A stretch of DNA of 64,000 nucleotides from Globodera rostochiensis (GCA_018350325.1 JAEVLN010000022.1:310001-374000); one strand, 5' to 3'. Positions 1-12,693 are shown, numbered from the stretch's first letter. Translations and numbers: made by a program. Notes: a model not told the origin generated them from the letters alone.

Positions 1-818
1 GAATTTTGAGCTTTTTTGTTCGAGTTTATAAATTAATGTTTCGGGCTCAAGGTTTTTCAACGACAGAGGCACTTACCTAATGCTGTTTTTCAACTTTCTT
101 CCGAATGTTTGGCGTTTGTTTATGCCGCCAGTGGAAACTCCGAAACCCAAAGAATTATTCATTGCTAAGAATTGTTGAATTATTTGGATGGGTGAGACTT
201 TGTGAACATATTTAAATAAACAAAGTGAGAAAGTTGGAGAGATTGCAAATATTCAACATAATTTGATCAACTCAGAAAGGGGCCGGCGCCGATCAGTTTA
301 AATAAAATTTGAAAAATGCGAAATGAATTCAAATCCCCCCCCCCCTCGCCAGAAGGAAAAGCATAAGGAATGTGTTAATGATGCTTAAAGTAAGTGGAGG
401 TGTGGGGACTCATTAAAAAGTCGGTCGGTCGGTTGGTTTGGCGCCGTCACGCGATGTTCTTATGAAGATGAAAGAGTCTGTGCCGTCCGTCCGTCGGACG
501 CGTTCATTAAAGTCTCATTTTCATCGAATGTACAACGCCAAGAAGGCGAAGAATGGACAAAATGAGCAATAAAGGATATTTAAATCCTCAAAGAATGGAA
601 ATTTGTGATGTGGGGGGGGGGGGGGGGGGTCGGAAGTGCACTTTTCCTCTTATTGAAATATTGTCGAGCGAAAGTTTGACAGACAATTTATTGCGGGCGT
701 AAACGGATGACAATTAATGCAAAAAATTGTTTTCAAATAATTAAAATTTGAAAAATGACTAATTAAAGTGATTATCTTTTAGGATTAATTTTAATTTGAA
801 ATTTTTTGTTTACAGAAT
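1..818. other. 5' flank or upstream intron of the phosphatase gene
   Basis: No coding exon is supported here. The stretch is AT-rich with a C-run near 337, a G-run near 611-629 and GGTC/GGTT short repeats near 421-440. A pyrimidine-rich 3' splice site (tttgtttacag) ends near 818 and opens the first recognisable phosphatase exon, so at least part of this sequence is probably intron and the true 5' exon was not found. Confidence 0.5.
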
Positions 819-3708
819 ACCAAGTGGGACATTGTGACCCGACTGAGAAAGATGAGTGCGTGCCAATCATTCGTCAGGAGCAAATAATGCAGACGAGCGG
901 AGCCGAAGACATTCAAATGGACAAAGTGTTCTTCTTCCACACGTTCCCCCGACATTCGGCCAAAAAGACATTTACCATCGCCATTTTCGGGGACCTGGGA
1001 CTGAAGAGGCCCGAAGAGCAAGGCGTTCTTGAAGATAAGGTGGGCGGGCAAAAGTTGCTAATGATCCAATTAAAATCAGCAATTTGCTGGTCTTTAGGAG
1101 GGCAGCACCTGGAAGCACGCCGACGAAATTTTGACTGCCCCGGACACTTTGGCACCACACGCAATGGAATCCCTAATGTCCCTCGTCCACCCCGGCTACC
1201 ACGAAAACCACCCAATTCTGAAGTCCCATCTGAACGAGCGGAGCAGCGGCCTCCGAATGACCAATGTGCAGCTGATCTTGCACATTGGTAAGTCGGCCGC
1301 CGCATGATTTGAAAAAAACCCCCAGGGGACATTTTTAAAATAAATAAACCCCTCAGGGGACATTTTTAAAAATAAATAAACCCCTCAGGGACATTTTTAA
1401 AAATAAATAAACCCCTCAGGGACATTTTTAAAATAAATAAACCCCTCAGAGGACCTTTTTAAAATAAATGTACCCCTCAGGGGACATTTTTTGAAATAGA
1501 TTTAAACCCCTCAGGGGACATTTTAAAAATAAATAAACCCCTCAGGGTACATTTTTTAAAATAGATTTAAACCCCTCAGGGGACATTTTAAAAATAAATA
1601 AACCACTCAGGGGACATTGCTTACGATATGCACGAATATCGGATGAAGAAGAAAATGAGGGTGGAGGACGAAGATGAAGACTACAATTTGGGTGATCGCT
1701 TCATGCAAGTCATTGAGGACATTGCCGCCTATGTTCCGTACATGGTCAAATTAATAATAATAACAATTAATTAATTAATCAATTTATATTTATTAGTCAT
1801 AAAAACAGGTGGTTGCCGGAAACCACGAAAATGAGGAAAAAACGGCCGAATATCACCAAGGAAAGCGGGCAAAGGGAAGTTCGGAAAAGTTCGAACCGCA
1901 ATTCGAACATTACGAAAGCAGATTCAAAATGCCGCGCACCTTCGAAGGACACAACACAAGCCAATATTACGAGTTGGGCACAAATGTTTAACAAAATTAT
2001 TAATTTTTTTGTTAAATTCTTTTTTATTTTGTTAAAATGTTTCTCCCTTAGCTTTACATACGGCCCTATTTGGTTTGTTTGTGTCTCAACTGAATATTAC
2101 TATTCGTATGTCGTCAAATCACCCAAATTCCGATGGGTTCCCGACTGGGACAATGTGACCCGACAATACGAATTCATCGAGAACAGTCTTAAGGCAATTC
2201 CAATTATAAAAAATAATAAAATAAAAATAATTACTTTAACAGAAAGCAAACCAAAATCGACACAAATATCCGTGGGTAATTGTTCTGCAGCATCGCCCCT
2301 TTTATTGCACTTCCATCAGCAAAGTCACATGCCGATTTAACAAATCGGTGAGCTGGCACTTTTAAAGCGTTTTTCAATTTGAAATTTAAATAAATTCAAA
2401 TTTAAATATTTTTAGCACAAACACGGCCTCCCATCAAAGAATGATCCAAATAAGTTGGTGTACGGTTTGGAGGAGTTGTTTAACAAATATTACGTCGATT
2501 TGGTCATTACGGGCCACGAGCACACTTTTGAACTGTTTCCGCCCATTGAATTGGGCGACGGAAAGCCAAAAGTTATACCGGAAAAATTTTGGTATGGCAC
2601 CCAAAAATTTGTTAACTTCAAAAGATGTTGGAGTTGTTCAGGTGGGAGGTGCACAGAAATGCGCGACACATTGATGACGAAAATGAGGAATTGGTGGACA
2701 CTCGGCACGTGTTCAAGACGTTCACGGATCCGGTGGCGCCTATTTATTTGATCGTTGGGCGTCCGGGAAACGCTGAAGAGATGGAGAAATTGTACCCCGT
2801 CCCGTGGCTTCAACGCATAACTTAGTTGTTAATAATATAAAAACAAAACAAAATTGTTCCGGTTCAGCTCCAACCGCTTCTCCTACACTTTGTTGCAGTT
2901 TCCTTTCGATGTGACGCAGACAAAGTCCACCCTGGCGATCCGACAAGTGCAAAATGATCTTCAATATTTGCTAAAACAGTTTTTAGGTCGACATTAGCAA
3001 CGGCGATGTTCCGGCGGAATTTTTCGTAGAAAAAACTTTTGCCAATTATGAGCCGGAAGTGCTCTGTGCCGAGTTGGATTTGATTGATGGGGGCGGCGAG
3101 TCGAAATACCGCATGAAATTGAGCGATTTGACATTGGAACGGGTTCAGCTACGGCTGAACCCGTTCACAAAGAGACGACACAAAAAAAGACAGAGTCGCA
3201 ACAATCCCACGGAGGTCGGCCTACCGACCATTTTTTATGGAATTTTCCAAATAAAATTATTATTTTTATATTTAAAAAGGTCGATAAAAAGAAACAGCGC
3301 AGGAAACGCAATACTGGCGATGTTGAGGGGTCGGACAGACTGAACACGAGAGGGCTGATTCGGGAATTATTATTTGCGATCAATCGATCGGAGAACAGCG
3401 GGCAAAAGGCCGTTGCAAATAAAGAAAGCATTTTGAGTCTCAAAAAGCAACTTTGCCACAACATTAACAATAGTAAACACAGCGACCAAAAAGTTGGTCT
3501 TCCGCAGAAAATTAATATTTATTTTTTATTTTATTTTTATGTTTTCCCATCGTTAATTTGTAAGGTTCGCGGTCGGGCAAAGACAGCGTATTCAGTCGAA
3601 AACGAATTGACTTCAAAATATAATAGCAACAGCAGCAGCAGCTCATTGTCAACAAGTTCAAGTCGGGAGAGCGAGGAGCAATCGGTGACGTTTCGCCAAG
3701 TCGTTTAA
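819..3708 (+). CDS. Purple acid phosphatase-like metallophosphoesterase, multi-exon, 5' partial
   Basis: Dinuclear-metal phosphatase that hydrolyses phosphate monoesters, usually secreted or lysosomal. All five metal-ligand blocks of purple acid phosphatases are visible in order across exons: IFGDLG near 985, HIGDIAYD spanning the intron at about 1290-1618, VVAGNHE near 1808, VIVLQHRP near 2276 and ITGHEHTF near 2505. The C-terminal YLIVGRPGN block is near 2742, followed by an exon matching the family's C-terminal strand region (SNRFSYTLLQ). Beyond that, exons at about 2996-3708 add roughly 200 residues rich in Lys/Arg and then Ser that are not part of the usual fold. The N-terminal domain and signal peptide are missing, so the 5' end lies upstream or was not recognised. 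One intron, starting near 2195, has no GT donor and appears to be GC-AG. Confidence 0.8.
1312..1620 (+). repeat. Intronic tandem repeat, about 33-40 bp unit
   Basis: About eight imperfect copies of a unit built from aaataaacccctcagggg followed by acattttta. The CCCCTCAGGGG core is itself near-palindromic. The array fills the intron that splits the HIGDIAYD metal-binding block of the phosphatase gene. Confidence 0.9.
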
Positions 3709-4698
3709 CCCTTAATGAAGCGGCTTCATTAATTACATTTATAAGCCCTTCATTAAGCGGGTAGAAAAAGATGCAAAATTGCGTTTTCGGCTTTCTGGTC
3801 GGGTCCAGAAAGTTAAATAATGGCCATAGGAATTATGGGAAGCACACAATTTGAGGATGAAGCATTACAACAATTCATTTAATTGACTTCGTTAATTTTA
3901 TTATTACCCACGCAGCAGCGAGCCACGCGACGGCGGAAGTCCGAACGAAACACGAAAATGCCGGAGACGGAACGGTGGCTTCGGCCCAAAAGGGCGCCGG
4001 ACACGGGCCACGGAAACGGCACGCAGACGCAAAAATGAAATGCCAAAAACGGAAGAATTATCTTTTGTTTTGCATTAGTTTTTGCTATGCTATTTGTTTT
4101 TTGATCAGCCAAAGCATTGCATTGACAACAGAATGATCTTATGAGTTCGATCATTATCATATTATATTTGAGGAAAGATCAGTATAGTATATACGAAACT
4201 CTTTTTTAGATTTTTGTCATAATTTAACAAAAAAAAGAATTCAATTAAAAAACATTTGCTGCCAAAGTCACCGCCGGACCATTGAAAATTCTATTTTTTC
4301 TTTGCATTTTTAATCTCAGATGTGTCGTTTTAATCAGAACAAATAACCTAAATAATACACTTATAGCTAAAATGCCATAAAATAATAATAATAAACATTT
4401 TCCCCCATTTGCTGACACTTTCAGTGGGGACGGGTCGCCCCAAAGGCATAAAAACAAATCATCATTAAATGGGGCGGGGGGCATTTTGTGCAAATAAATG
4501 GACTGATAAACGGAAAGTAATAGATCTTTATGTATGTAGTGGTTGATGATAATGATGATAATGATATGAAACCCAACAAAATTATACTTATGGGGTCAAT
4601 AAATCGGACGTTTTAAGGGACCTTTTAACGCGGCTTTTTGTTTGTTTTACAATGAATTTAAATAAAAACATTTGTTTAGATTGGCACACTTTGCACTT
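3709..4698. other. Intergenic: 3' flank of phosphatase, 5' flank of carboxylesterase
   Basis: AT-rich, with no exon I can defend. Small open frames on the minus strand (3879-4160, 4245-4493) have no family resemblance or splice support. A near-perfect 3' splice motif (tttgtttag, ending near 4679) sits 20 bp before the carboxylesterase ATG and could be an SL trans-splice acceptor. Confidence 0.5.
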
Positions 4699-7600
4699 AT
4701 GGCCCAATTAATGTTCGCTTTATTTTTCGCTACGGCAATTTTGTCATTTGTCTCCAGCGAAAAAAGAGCAGTTTGGCTTCAAAATTATTCTCAACTTTTG
4801 CCTAATTTGCCCTCATCGGATCCAATTAGGCAAAATCCGTGGCAATCCGACAAATATTTTCATACCCAACAAAAGGCAAAATATACTAAAAATATAAATA
4901 ATTCTAAAAATCATTATTTTTAGGAAAATTCGATAATAAAAAACGGAAATTGGACTTCCCAGCACGGAAAACGGCGCGAATTTGTGAGGGTCCGAATCGG
5001 CGGAGGTCCGATCAAAGGGGCGGTTAGTTATTATGCTGGCCCGGACAAGCCCGTGTTTATGTTCAAAGTGGGTATAATTAAGTGTAATTAGCTTCCTTTT
5101 GAATTACAAATGCTAATAACACCTCAGGGCATTCCCATGGCGGAGCCTCCCGTGGGAACTTTACGTTTTCGACCGCTGCAAAAGAAACGGCCCTGGGGCA
5201 AAGTGTTGGATGCCACCAAATACAGTCCGGCATGTCCGAGCGTAAATTTAAATTTTACCTTTGAATTTGAATTTCGTACCTTTTTTTAAAGAACACAACA
5301 CGAACTCACTCTCCGCAACATTACATTTCCGAGGATTGCATCTACATGAACGTGTTCACCGACCCCAAATGCATGGTCCGAACTGAATGGAGTGACACGG
5401 CTGTTGCAGTTAATTATTTGCAGAGAGAAAAGCCATGTCCGGTGTTGTTCTACGTCCATGGCGGTGGCTTTGTGTACGACTCGGCCACGATGTTCAACGA
5501 CAGTCAAATTGTACGCAAATACGCATCGGACGGCGTTGTGTTTTTGATTCCCGCTTATCGATTGGGCGTTTTTGGCTTTCTCGACTTGGGAGACGATCGG
5601 ACAGTCAAACGAAATTTGGGAATGCACGGTGAAAGGCTTACATATTATGCATCCAAAAATAAAATAAATTTAAACATTTAAAAAATAGACATAATTTTCG
5701 CGTTGGAATGGGCCCAGCAGGAAGTGCACGCATTCGGAGGCGATCCAGAGCGAGTTACAGGTGCCCTAATTAAAATTAAGAATAAAAGGCAAAAAACTTT
5801 TAAGTGATGGGTAATAGTGCCGGTGGCAGTGCCGTGGCGTATCTTTGTACGAGTCCGGCACTGACAGAAAGTCACTTTCAGCAGGCCATCATTAGGTGAA
5901 GGAAGTGAAAGAAACTTTCCCAATATTTCTTTTGAGGTATAATCAAACATATTTTTAAGTTCCGGTTCCCCTTACTTTACCAATGACACCAATCGGTCGC
6001 CGAGTAAAGCGTTGGTGGAACAATTCAACGTAACATAATTAATTACTATAATTAACTAATTAATTAATCAATTACCAGTGCTCGGGCAGCAACAATCGTA
6101 CCGCCGACGACGGGCGGCGTTCGTTTTGGTCAGTGACGGATTGGGAGACGGCCGAATGTTTGCGGCACGTCGATTCGTTGGAATTGTTGCGGCAGCAGCA
6201 AATTAACGAAGAGAAAAGCCATCTTTTTTTTGTTGGGCCCGAAACGGACTCCGATTTATTGCCGTCCAGAAGTTACGCTGCGCTGCTCAAATATTGGAAG
6301 GTCCAATTTTACTTTAAATATATTTATTTAAACATTGGATTGAAATTTGCAAAGGCTAAGGCATTTATGAACAAAAAGCCCGCGTTGGACTTTTTGTTTC
6401 CGATCAGAGAGTTCTGCAACGGTCGGCATGCCCTTTTTGGCCCATTTTAAGTCGCGTCCCCGGCACATTCCATTGGCCGAATAGCTCGGGAAACTTTCGA
6501 AGGCCCAATGAACTCGAAGAAAATCTTTCGGGAGAATGTTCTAACGATTGTTGGGTATTGTTCAAGTCGTGAACTCCTTCAAAAAGTGCGTGCAATAAAT
6601 TGATGCAGCGGCCTTTTCTAAGAGAGAATCGATGCAATTCATTGGCCAAATGCGTACAAAAGCTGCTTAACTCTTTGTAAAAGCAATTCTTGCATCGCCT
6701 GCAGCTGCACATGCCAGGGATGGGAGGGATTCCGTTTCATATTCCGTGGTTTTGGGTGGTTCCATCTTCTGAGAGTATTTATTTTGAAAATGGGAATGGC
6801 ACTCTCTGGTATGTGCCAGCATTTGCAAACAAAAACAAAAAAGTTGGGCATGGCCCGAAGGACATGTACTTGGTGTGTCATTTTCAAGTTAATTGTTAAT
6901 TAGACACTTAAAAGGAACTTTCATTAGGTCCCGAGACGTTTATTATATGTGACCACCAAGGATGAGTTCGAGGGTCCGGCCAGCAACAGAGAGCTCGCGG
7001 ACAAAAGTGCCAATTTGGAGCACGAATGTGCCGATCATCTGAGCTCGCTGGGCTATTTCAGTCCCGACGCTTTTATTGCATGCGTTGCCCGATACAGCGC
7101 CACTTTTTATACCGAGGGTTAGTTGAGAAGATAACGACAATAAACGATCGAGATGCGTTCGAGATCACTGACTCGAATTCAAAGATCTCGGGTAAAATTT
7201 CGTTGATCGAGATTATGATCGGGAATCTCGATTGGTCCGTGCTCTAATATTTATAGGATGGGGTTGTCCCCCCCCCCCCCTCCCGCCCTCCCGCGAGTAT
7301 GAATATGAGCAAGCTGCTGGCCTTTTCCAGGCCGTGCCCTACCCTCAAAAAATGTTTATTTTCTTAATGAGTTAGTGTAGGAGATGGATTAATTATGGTT
7401 TTGTAACCAAAATTATTTCCAATAGAATTCGAATATCTTTTCGAATTCCGCAAAATTCGTCTCCAGGCCCGTCCATTGCTCATGATGACGACCGCCAATG
7501 AACTGCATCGTTTGGAGGGCGATACTTTGCACGACCAGTGCATTCAGGATATTGTAACCTTTGGGTTCCTAGATACGGTAGCATACGATGCCTGCATCGA

Positions 7601-9211
7601 TCGATATAATGCCACATTTATGCAAGAAAGTTGGCATATTTTCTAGGCATAATTGCAAAATAATTAAAAATCCTTTTAGAAAATATGCGTATTTCTTATG
7701 AATCGATGCATGCCTCGGCATTTCTGACAGCTCTGGTAAATACGCGGAAGGGCGGACAAAGTTTTGTCGGAGAGTTTGAAATTGCCAATTACTCGAGCCA
7801 TGCCAACGATATGTGAGGGAAGAGAGTTGGCACATGCTTATTTCACAATTAGGTACTTCTTCGTTGGCCTTCACGAAGTTCCGATGGATCGACTCGACGT
7901 TAAATTGATGGATTGGTATTATCCGCAAATGATCAAAAACTTTTTGGACGGAAAAGCGCCCGACAAAGGCAAAAGAAAGCACAAAAAATCAATACATTTA
8001 ATTAGCATTTAGGCTGGAAACCTCAAAATTGGAATGGGCGCAATTATTTCCGCCTTACGTTTAACGTCAGCGACAACTGCACGCTGACGGACTGGCCACA
8101 TGGCGTGGACGGATACCAAGTGAATTGCTTGACATGTCCAATATTAGCCTGGATCAATCGCATTTTGAAAAAAATTTTCCGTTTTAAATTAGGCATTTTA
8201 CCCCGCGAGCTGTGGCCAATGCCAACTCTTTTTTCAGGATGTGGCTGGGCTGGACTTTTGGCTTCGCGAATTGGCCGAAATTGAACGGAACGGAACGCAA
8301 AAGGCGGGAGATGACGGACAAACTTGGCAAAGTGTATTTGTGCCGAAAGGGCCGGAGGGGGAGGAGGAAGGGGCGGAAGACGGGAAGAGGGAGGAGTACC
8401 TCCTAAAGAGGACTCTCATTCGGCCGACAAAGTCTATCCCAGCCCATGGCGCCTTCATGGCCAGGCCGTTGCCGGAGATGCTAATGCCAATTGCTGAAAA
8501 TAACGACGGCACTTTAACCGCTGGTGAGGAGGACAACGGCACTTTAACCGCTGGTGAAGAGGACAACGGCACTTTAACCGCTGGTGAAGAGGACAACGGC
8601 ACTTTAACCGCTGGTGAAGAGGACAACGGCACTTTAACCGCTGGTGAAGAGGACAACGGCACTTTAACCGCTGGTGAAGAGGACAACGGCACTTTAACCG
8701 CTGGTGAAGAGGACAACGGCACTTTAATTGAGAGTGAAAAGGACAACGGCACTTTAATTGAGAGTGAAAAGGACAACGGCACTTTAATTGAGGGTGAAAA
8801 GGACAACGGCACTTTAATTGAGGATGAAGAGAACAACGGCACAAATCGCGCAGGTGGGGGAGGCCACCAACATCCGCTTTATGATTCCATTTAAACATAT
8901 GCTATCAGAAACAACGAATAAAAATGAGGAGTTGGCATTGGCATCCGGTGAACTGCACAAAGTTTGGACCGCCTTTTGGCTCACAACGACCGTCACTGTT
9001 CTGCTCGCAATTTCGGTAGAATTTCAAAATAAATTTAACTAATTTCTCCGGGGTTCAGTTTCTGCTGTTTTTCGCAACAAAAATGATTAATCGGCACAGA
9101 AATTGCCGTTGCGCGTACTCTTCGAACAACTCCGCTGGGGACAGCGAATTGTACACGGAAAAGTCGCGCATTTTTGTTGCCAATGACGCGAACGCAATGC
9201 GATACGCGTGA
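4699..9211 (+). CDS. Type-B carboxylesterase with signal peptide, repeat stalk and C-terminal TM
   Basis: Secreted alpha/beta-hydrolase anchored by one C-terminal membrane helix, as in nematode CEST and neuroligin/cholinesterase-like proteins. I chose ATG 4699 because it opens a signal peptide ([17 protein letters not shown]) just after a splice-acceptor motif. Family blocks follow: [10 protein letters not shown] near 5131, EDCIYMNVF near 5334, the oxyanion region YVHGGGF near 5452, AYRLGVFGF near 5552. The catalytic triad looks complete: Ser in GNSAGG (5815-5817), Glu in TTKDEFEG (6964-6966), His in SSHAND (7799-7801). After the catalytic domain comes an acidic repeat stalk (8502-8853), a short linker, a TM segment (about 8970-9075, interrupted by an intron at 9016) and a roughly 40-residue cytoplasmic tail ending at 9211. 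Two introns (after 4871 and near 7968) contain no GT and look GC-AG. The 6440-6920 interval is an unusually long intron or holds an exon I could not place. Substrate unknown; an active esterase or acyltransferase is more likely than a dead adhesion paralogue because the triad is intact. Confidence 0.85.
8502..8853 (+). repeat. Coding minisatellite: 30-bp unit, about 11 copies, N-glycosylated acidic stalk
   Basis: Each 30-bp unit keeps frame and encodes ten residues. Seven units read (D/N)xGTLTAGEE, and the later ones drift to [20 protein letters not shown] and [10 protein letters not shown]. Almost every unit has an NGT N-glycosylation sequon plus two or more acidic residues. The array lies between the esterase domain and the TM helix, so it should form an extended glycosylated spacer. 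The 5' units are nearly identical and the 3' units degenerate, which suggests recent expansion from the 5' side. All three plus frames and some minus frames are open here because the unit is a multiple of three. Confidence 0.95.
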
Positions 9212-9797
9212 AGGGGGCGGGGGGAGGGAATTTGAACTTCAAATTATTTTTGAAATTAAAACGTTTTGTTTATTAAAACTTAAAGCTAACAACAACAATA
9301 AATCGATATGCGAGAAGCAAATGGTTAAGCTCCATTTCCCCCGCATTTTGTATAAAGATTTAGTCATTAATTTATTCATCCATATAACTCAATTAAATGC
9401 AAATTTGTCCAATTTGTGCTCTGATCGTCCCCCCCCCCCGTCCCCTCCCGCCATCATCGTTCTGCAACGCCCCCAACATTCCCAACAAAAATCTTCAGAC
9501 TCGCGTTTGGGTGGTTGAACGCTTTGTGAAGTTGGCTGGGGGCAGCAGCGTTTAAGCCGTACTTGGAGGGTCCGGGCAAAGCCGGGAGCGGCTTCATTCG
9601 TCGCACTGTTTCAGTTGAGCTTAAAAATGTTTCGATTACTCGATAAGCTCGAGGTATCCAAGCAGTATAAGGTCCATCTACGCATTACTCGATAGTCTCG
9701 AGGTATCCAAGCAGTATAAGGTCCATCTACGCATTACTCTATAGTCTCGAGGTGTCCAAGCAGTATAAGGTCCATCTACGGAAAGATTATTATAAAT
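9212..9797. other. Intergenic with possible orphan exon
   Basis: Mostly low complexity, including a C-run near 9429. A short open stretch after a splice-like cttcag (about 9500-9555, reading TRVWVVERFVKLAGGSS then stop) has coding-like composition but no partner exon. The tandem repeat at 9632-9780 is listed separately. Confidence 0.4.
9632..9780 (+). repeat. 49-bp tandem repeat, 3 copies
   Basis: Three near-identical copies of a 49-bp unit containing ctcgaggtatccaagcagta and taaggtccatctacg. The third copy differs at a few positions. It lies in the gap after the carboxylesterase gene. Confidence 0.9.
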
Positions 9798-10451
9798 TTA
9801 CTCATTTCTCTGTCGCCCGCCGTTTCCATTTTGTTCATCGGGGGAGTCCAGTATTTCCTCGGCAATACATCCCATTATTTGGACCCATTTCAGTTTGGTG
9901 AACAACACGCGATATTGGGGCAACTCGCAAATTCGCATTAAATCCTCCTCGGAGACGGATTCGAACACGCGATTCTCAAAATTCGAAATTTATTCTCTCT
10001 AAAATTTGAATTAAAATATCACTTGAAAATTCGCATCGTTTCTGATCAGCTGACGCCAGCGCAATATTTCCTGTTCCGTTAGCTTCCGACTGCCGTAGCC
10101 TAAAAAGCATTTATTCACACATTAAGAGCATTTTGGCCCCCACCTCTGATTTTGTTAACACAGCTAATCAACAAATTACCCCTCTCTTTTAGGGGCTCCA
10201 ATTTTTTGGGCGTGGAATATTCGCCTAAATTATAAGCGAATTACAATTAGCGGGCAAGGCTTTTATAATTTTTTTTGACCTCTTCCTCCCCCTCGTGCCG
10301 GTTTGCCGTTGCCGCCCCCCTCACTTTCCTGCATCATGCTCTTAAGCTTCATCTCCGCCGTCCTGTAAATTTCGGTGATGGACCGGCACGCAGCCGCGTT
10401 GAACTCCCCTCGAATGGTCTCATTATCTTTGCTAAATTTCAATGTTTTCAT
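9798..10451 (-). CDS. Unrecognised small protein, three exons
   Basis: I do not recognise this family. Three exons join in frame with standard splice motifs. The first (from ATG 10451) is charged and ends in a Gly/Arg-rich stretch (GGGNGKPARGGGRG). The second, near 10037-10098, reads YGSRKLTEQEILRWRQLI. The third, near 9798-9974, reads ESVSEEDLMRICELPQYRVL and ends GGRQRNE-stop. Total about 135 residues, mostly helical in appearance, no signal peptide and no TM segment. It is convergent with the carboxylesterase gene. Confidence 0.55.
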
Positions 10452-10904
10452 TTTAAAATGTTTAAATGTTCGACCGTTGCTTCTCCCCCAATTTTGGCAC
10501 CTCCGCCAACGGCCCGCCGTTTTCGTTGCCGCCGAATGCTTTCATTGAATTTGTTCGTCGCAGTTCGTCTTTTCCTGCTGATAACACATAATCATTAGTG
10601 CAGAAAGTACCGACGATTTTTTGGTACTTTTCGGTACTCAGGCTTCGGTACTTTACCGGATAATACCGACCGAACCTTATGGCCGATCACTAATAATCAT
10701 CATTAATATATATTTGTCCATATTAAAGTGACAGCAACAATTGGTTGAAACCGTACAACCCTGTGACCCCCCCCCTACCCCCATTCATTCTCTAAGCCTA
10801 CCGTAATTCATTCTCTAAGCATACCGTAATTCATTCTCTAAGCATACCGTAATTCATTCTCAAACCATACCGTATCATTCTCTAACCATACCGTAATTGA
10901 ATAG
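10452..10904. other. Intergenic region with short repeats
   Basis: Between two minus-strand genes. At about 10596-10692 is a short repeat-like block with several GGTACTTT/AAGTACC motifs, bounded by attagtg and cactaat, possibly a small transposon relic. At about 10795-10900 there are five copies of a roughly 23-bp unit (ccgtaattcattctctaagc). No coding exon is supported. Confidence 0.6.
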
Positions 10905-12693
10905 TTACCGTGTGCTGTTGGGTGGTGTAGTTCGTTTGAATTGGTCGATGAATGCAGCGGAACCGCTGGGAAAGGAACTGAAGGCGGCACCAGGTTCAAC
11001 GCCTCCGTATGGTAGGAACTGAATGAATTCGTTTTTTTTCTTTTTGTCTCGAGTAGAGTCCGGTATAATAAGGGAGCGGGAGCGGGAATCCCGCATTTCC
11101 CGCCGGTCTCTAGTCTCGATTTCCCTTACCCGTCCATGGCACCCAACTGAAGCTGATCCCGCGAATGATTTGTGACTATTGCCGTTGAATCGCTGTTGGC
11201 GGTGTGTGCCCTCCAATCGGTGCCCACTCTCTCCCGACTTCCGTCGCTTCCTGAACTTCCCGCGTTTGTTTTTCGTTTTCAATTTAATTTTCTCGCCCGC
11301 TGGTGAAAGTGACGAGTTGCCAGGCGAAGTGCGGCGCGAGTCGAATTGCGAAAAGGGGGCGGCGGACCTTCGGGTGGCCCGGAACTGTTTGACGCTGTGG
11401 AACATGGCCAGAAACACACAGCCAACCAGAAACAGGGCGAGAAAGCCGCACTGAAACAAAACTACGATAAATTGGTTGGTGTACGGTAATGCTTTTGAAT
11501 CAAATCAATCACCACTTTTAAATAAGGCAGGGAAATCCAAAGAATTTAAGAAACAAATTTAACTGAATTTACATAAAAGCGCGTAATAAATTATCAAATT
11601 ATCAAAATTGGCGAATGTTTCGCTTACCGTAACCACCAACAAATTGGAAGAGAGCGAATTGCTCCTCCGTTCTTCCCATTGGTTGCTAACGTCGAAGTCG
11701 TCGCTGTCGCCGTTCACCGCCGATTCTGCTGCATCTTTTCTCTCCTGCTGCTGATGTTGTGCCTAAATCACTTTTCATTTTCAAAATTTTAAATTACAAA
11801 ATGTCAATTTTAATATGCCTAAAAATATTTATTTTCAACTCCAAATGGTTATTTATTATTGGCCGTACTCTCTGAAGGTCCTCCGTGCCAATTCTGCCGC
11901 CCCCCTCCCTCCGGCGCTGCTCCGTTTCTGCCGTTGCTTTTCCGTTTTGCTGCGTCCAGGCGTTGCCCACGGACATTTCCTCCCCCGCAATTTCCGAATT
12001 CGCCATGAATTTGTTCCGTTGCGTTTGCTGTGGTGGTAAATTGGTCTGGGGAGAAGGAAATTGTTGCTGGGCATTTGCCGAGGAGGACGGCAGCACATTG
12101 TGACCCAATCCGGTGATGAGGAAAGAAGACGAGCGAGGCGAACTGCTTGAAGTTGTTGTCGTGCTGAAAGAAGGCCTGAAAAATATGTTTATCTTATTGT
12201 TTTATTTTGCAGTCAAGTTCAACCACCAACCGTACTGGCACAATTTGTTCATTATTTTCGGATTCGGAAGCTTTCGTTTGCGGTAGTCTGAGCTCCAAAA
12301 CCTCAGGTAATCCGAGTGCACATTTCTGAATTGAATTTTGTAATTCATTTTGTTGAAGGCTTATTAAGCGCACAAATTCAAAATTGAGATCATCGGACAG
12401 AATCAATCCGGGAAAGCTGGCTATCCTCAATGTATTCTGGAAAACGCCTGCAAAATAATTGTTTTTAATTCAAATGAATGATTCAAATTCACCCGGAGCC
12501 GTCATTTTGGTGGCGCACGGGTCCTTCAGAACGGCAATTTGGACAATGTAACGAAATTCGCCGTTTCCCTTTAGGCGACATTCGGGCCGCGTTGTTGTGC
12601 CGACCTTTGAAGTTTGAATGATTTGATTTGCAGCTTTGAGGCAATCGAATCGGCCTTTGTTTCATACAATGATCCAATCAGTGAAGCGTCCAT
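10905..12693 (-). CDS. ZP-domain (cuticlin-type) membrane protein, start uncertain
   Basis: Extracellular-matrix protein of the zona pellucida class, probably cuticular. The first exons carry the C-terminal half of a ZP-type module: [12 protein letters not shown], then [20 protein letters not shown] and KDPCATKM, then [19 protein letters not shown], and after a 47-bp intron [15 protein letters not shown]. The DDLNFEFKC block is characteristic. A long Ser/Thr/Gln-rich linker follows (exons near 12170-11880 and 11760-11640). Then comes a hydrophobic segment ([17 protein letters not shown], from 11459) and a basic cytoplasmic tail ending at 10905. The 5' end is unresolved: the frame opened by ATG 12693 ([13 protein letters not shown]) does not agree with the frame of the ZP motifs, so either a 1-bp shift or a missing exon is present. 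Domain call moderate, exon structure approximate. Confidence 0.6.

Noticed and set aside
913..1332. Minus-strand frame opposite the phosphatase exons
   Set aside because: Shadow of the plus-strand gene, whose metal-binding motifs are unmistakable.
8234..8898. Minus-strand open frames across the carboxylesterase repeat ([10 protein letters not shown] and [10 protein letters not shown] repeats)
   Set aside because: They arise from the in-frame 30-bp unit on the opposite strand; no start context, flanking exons or family match.
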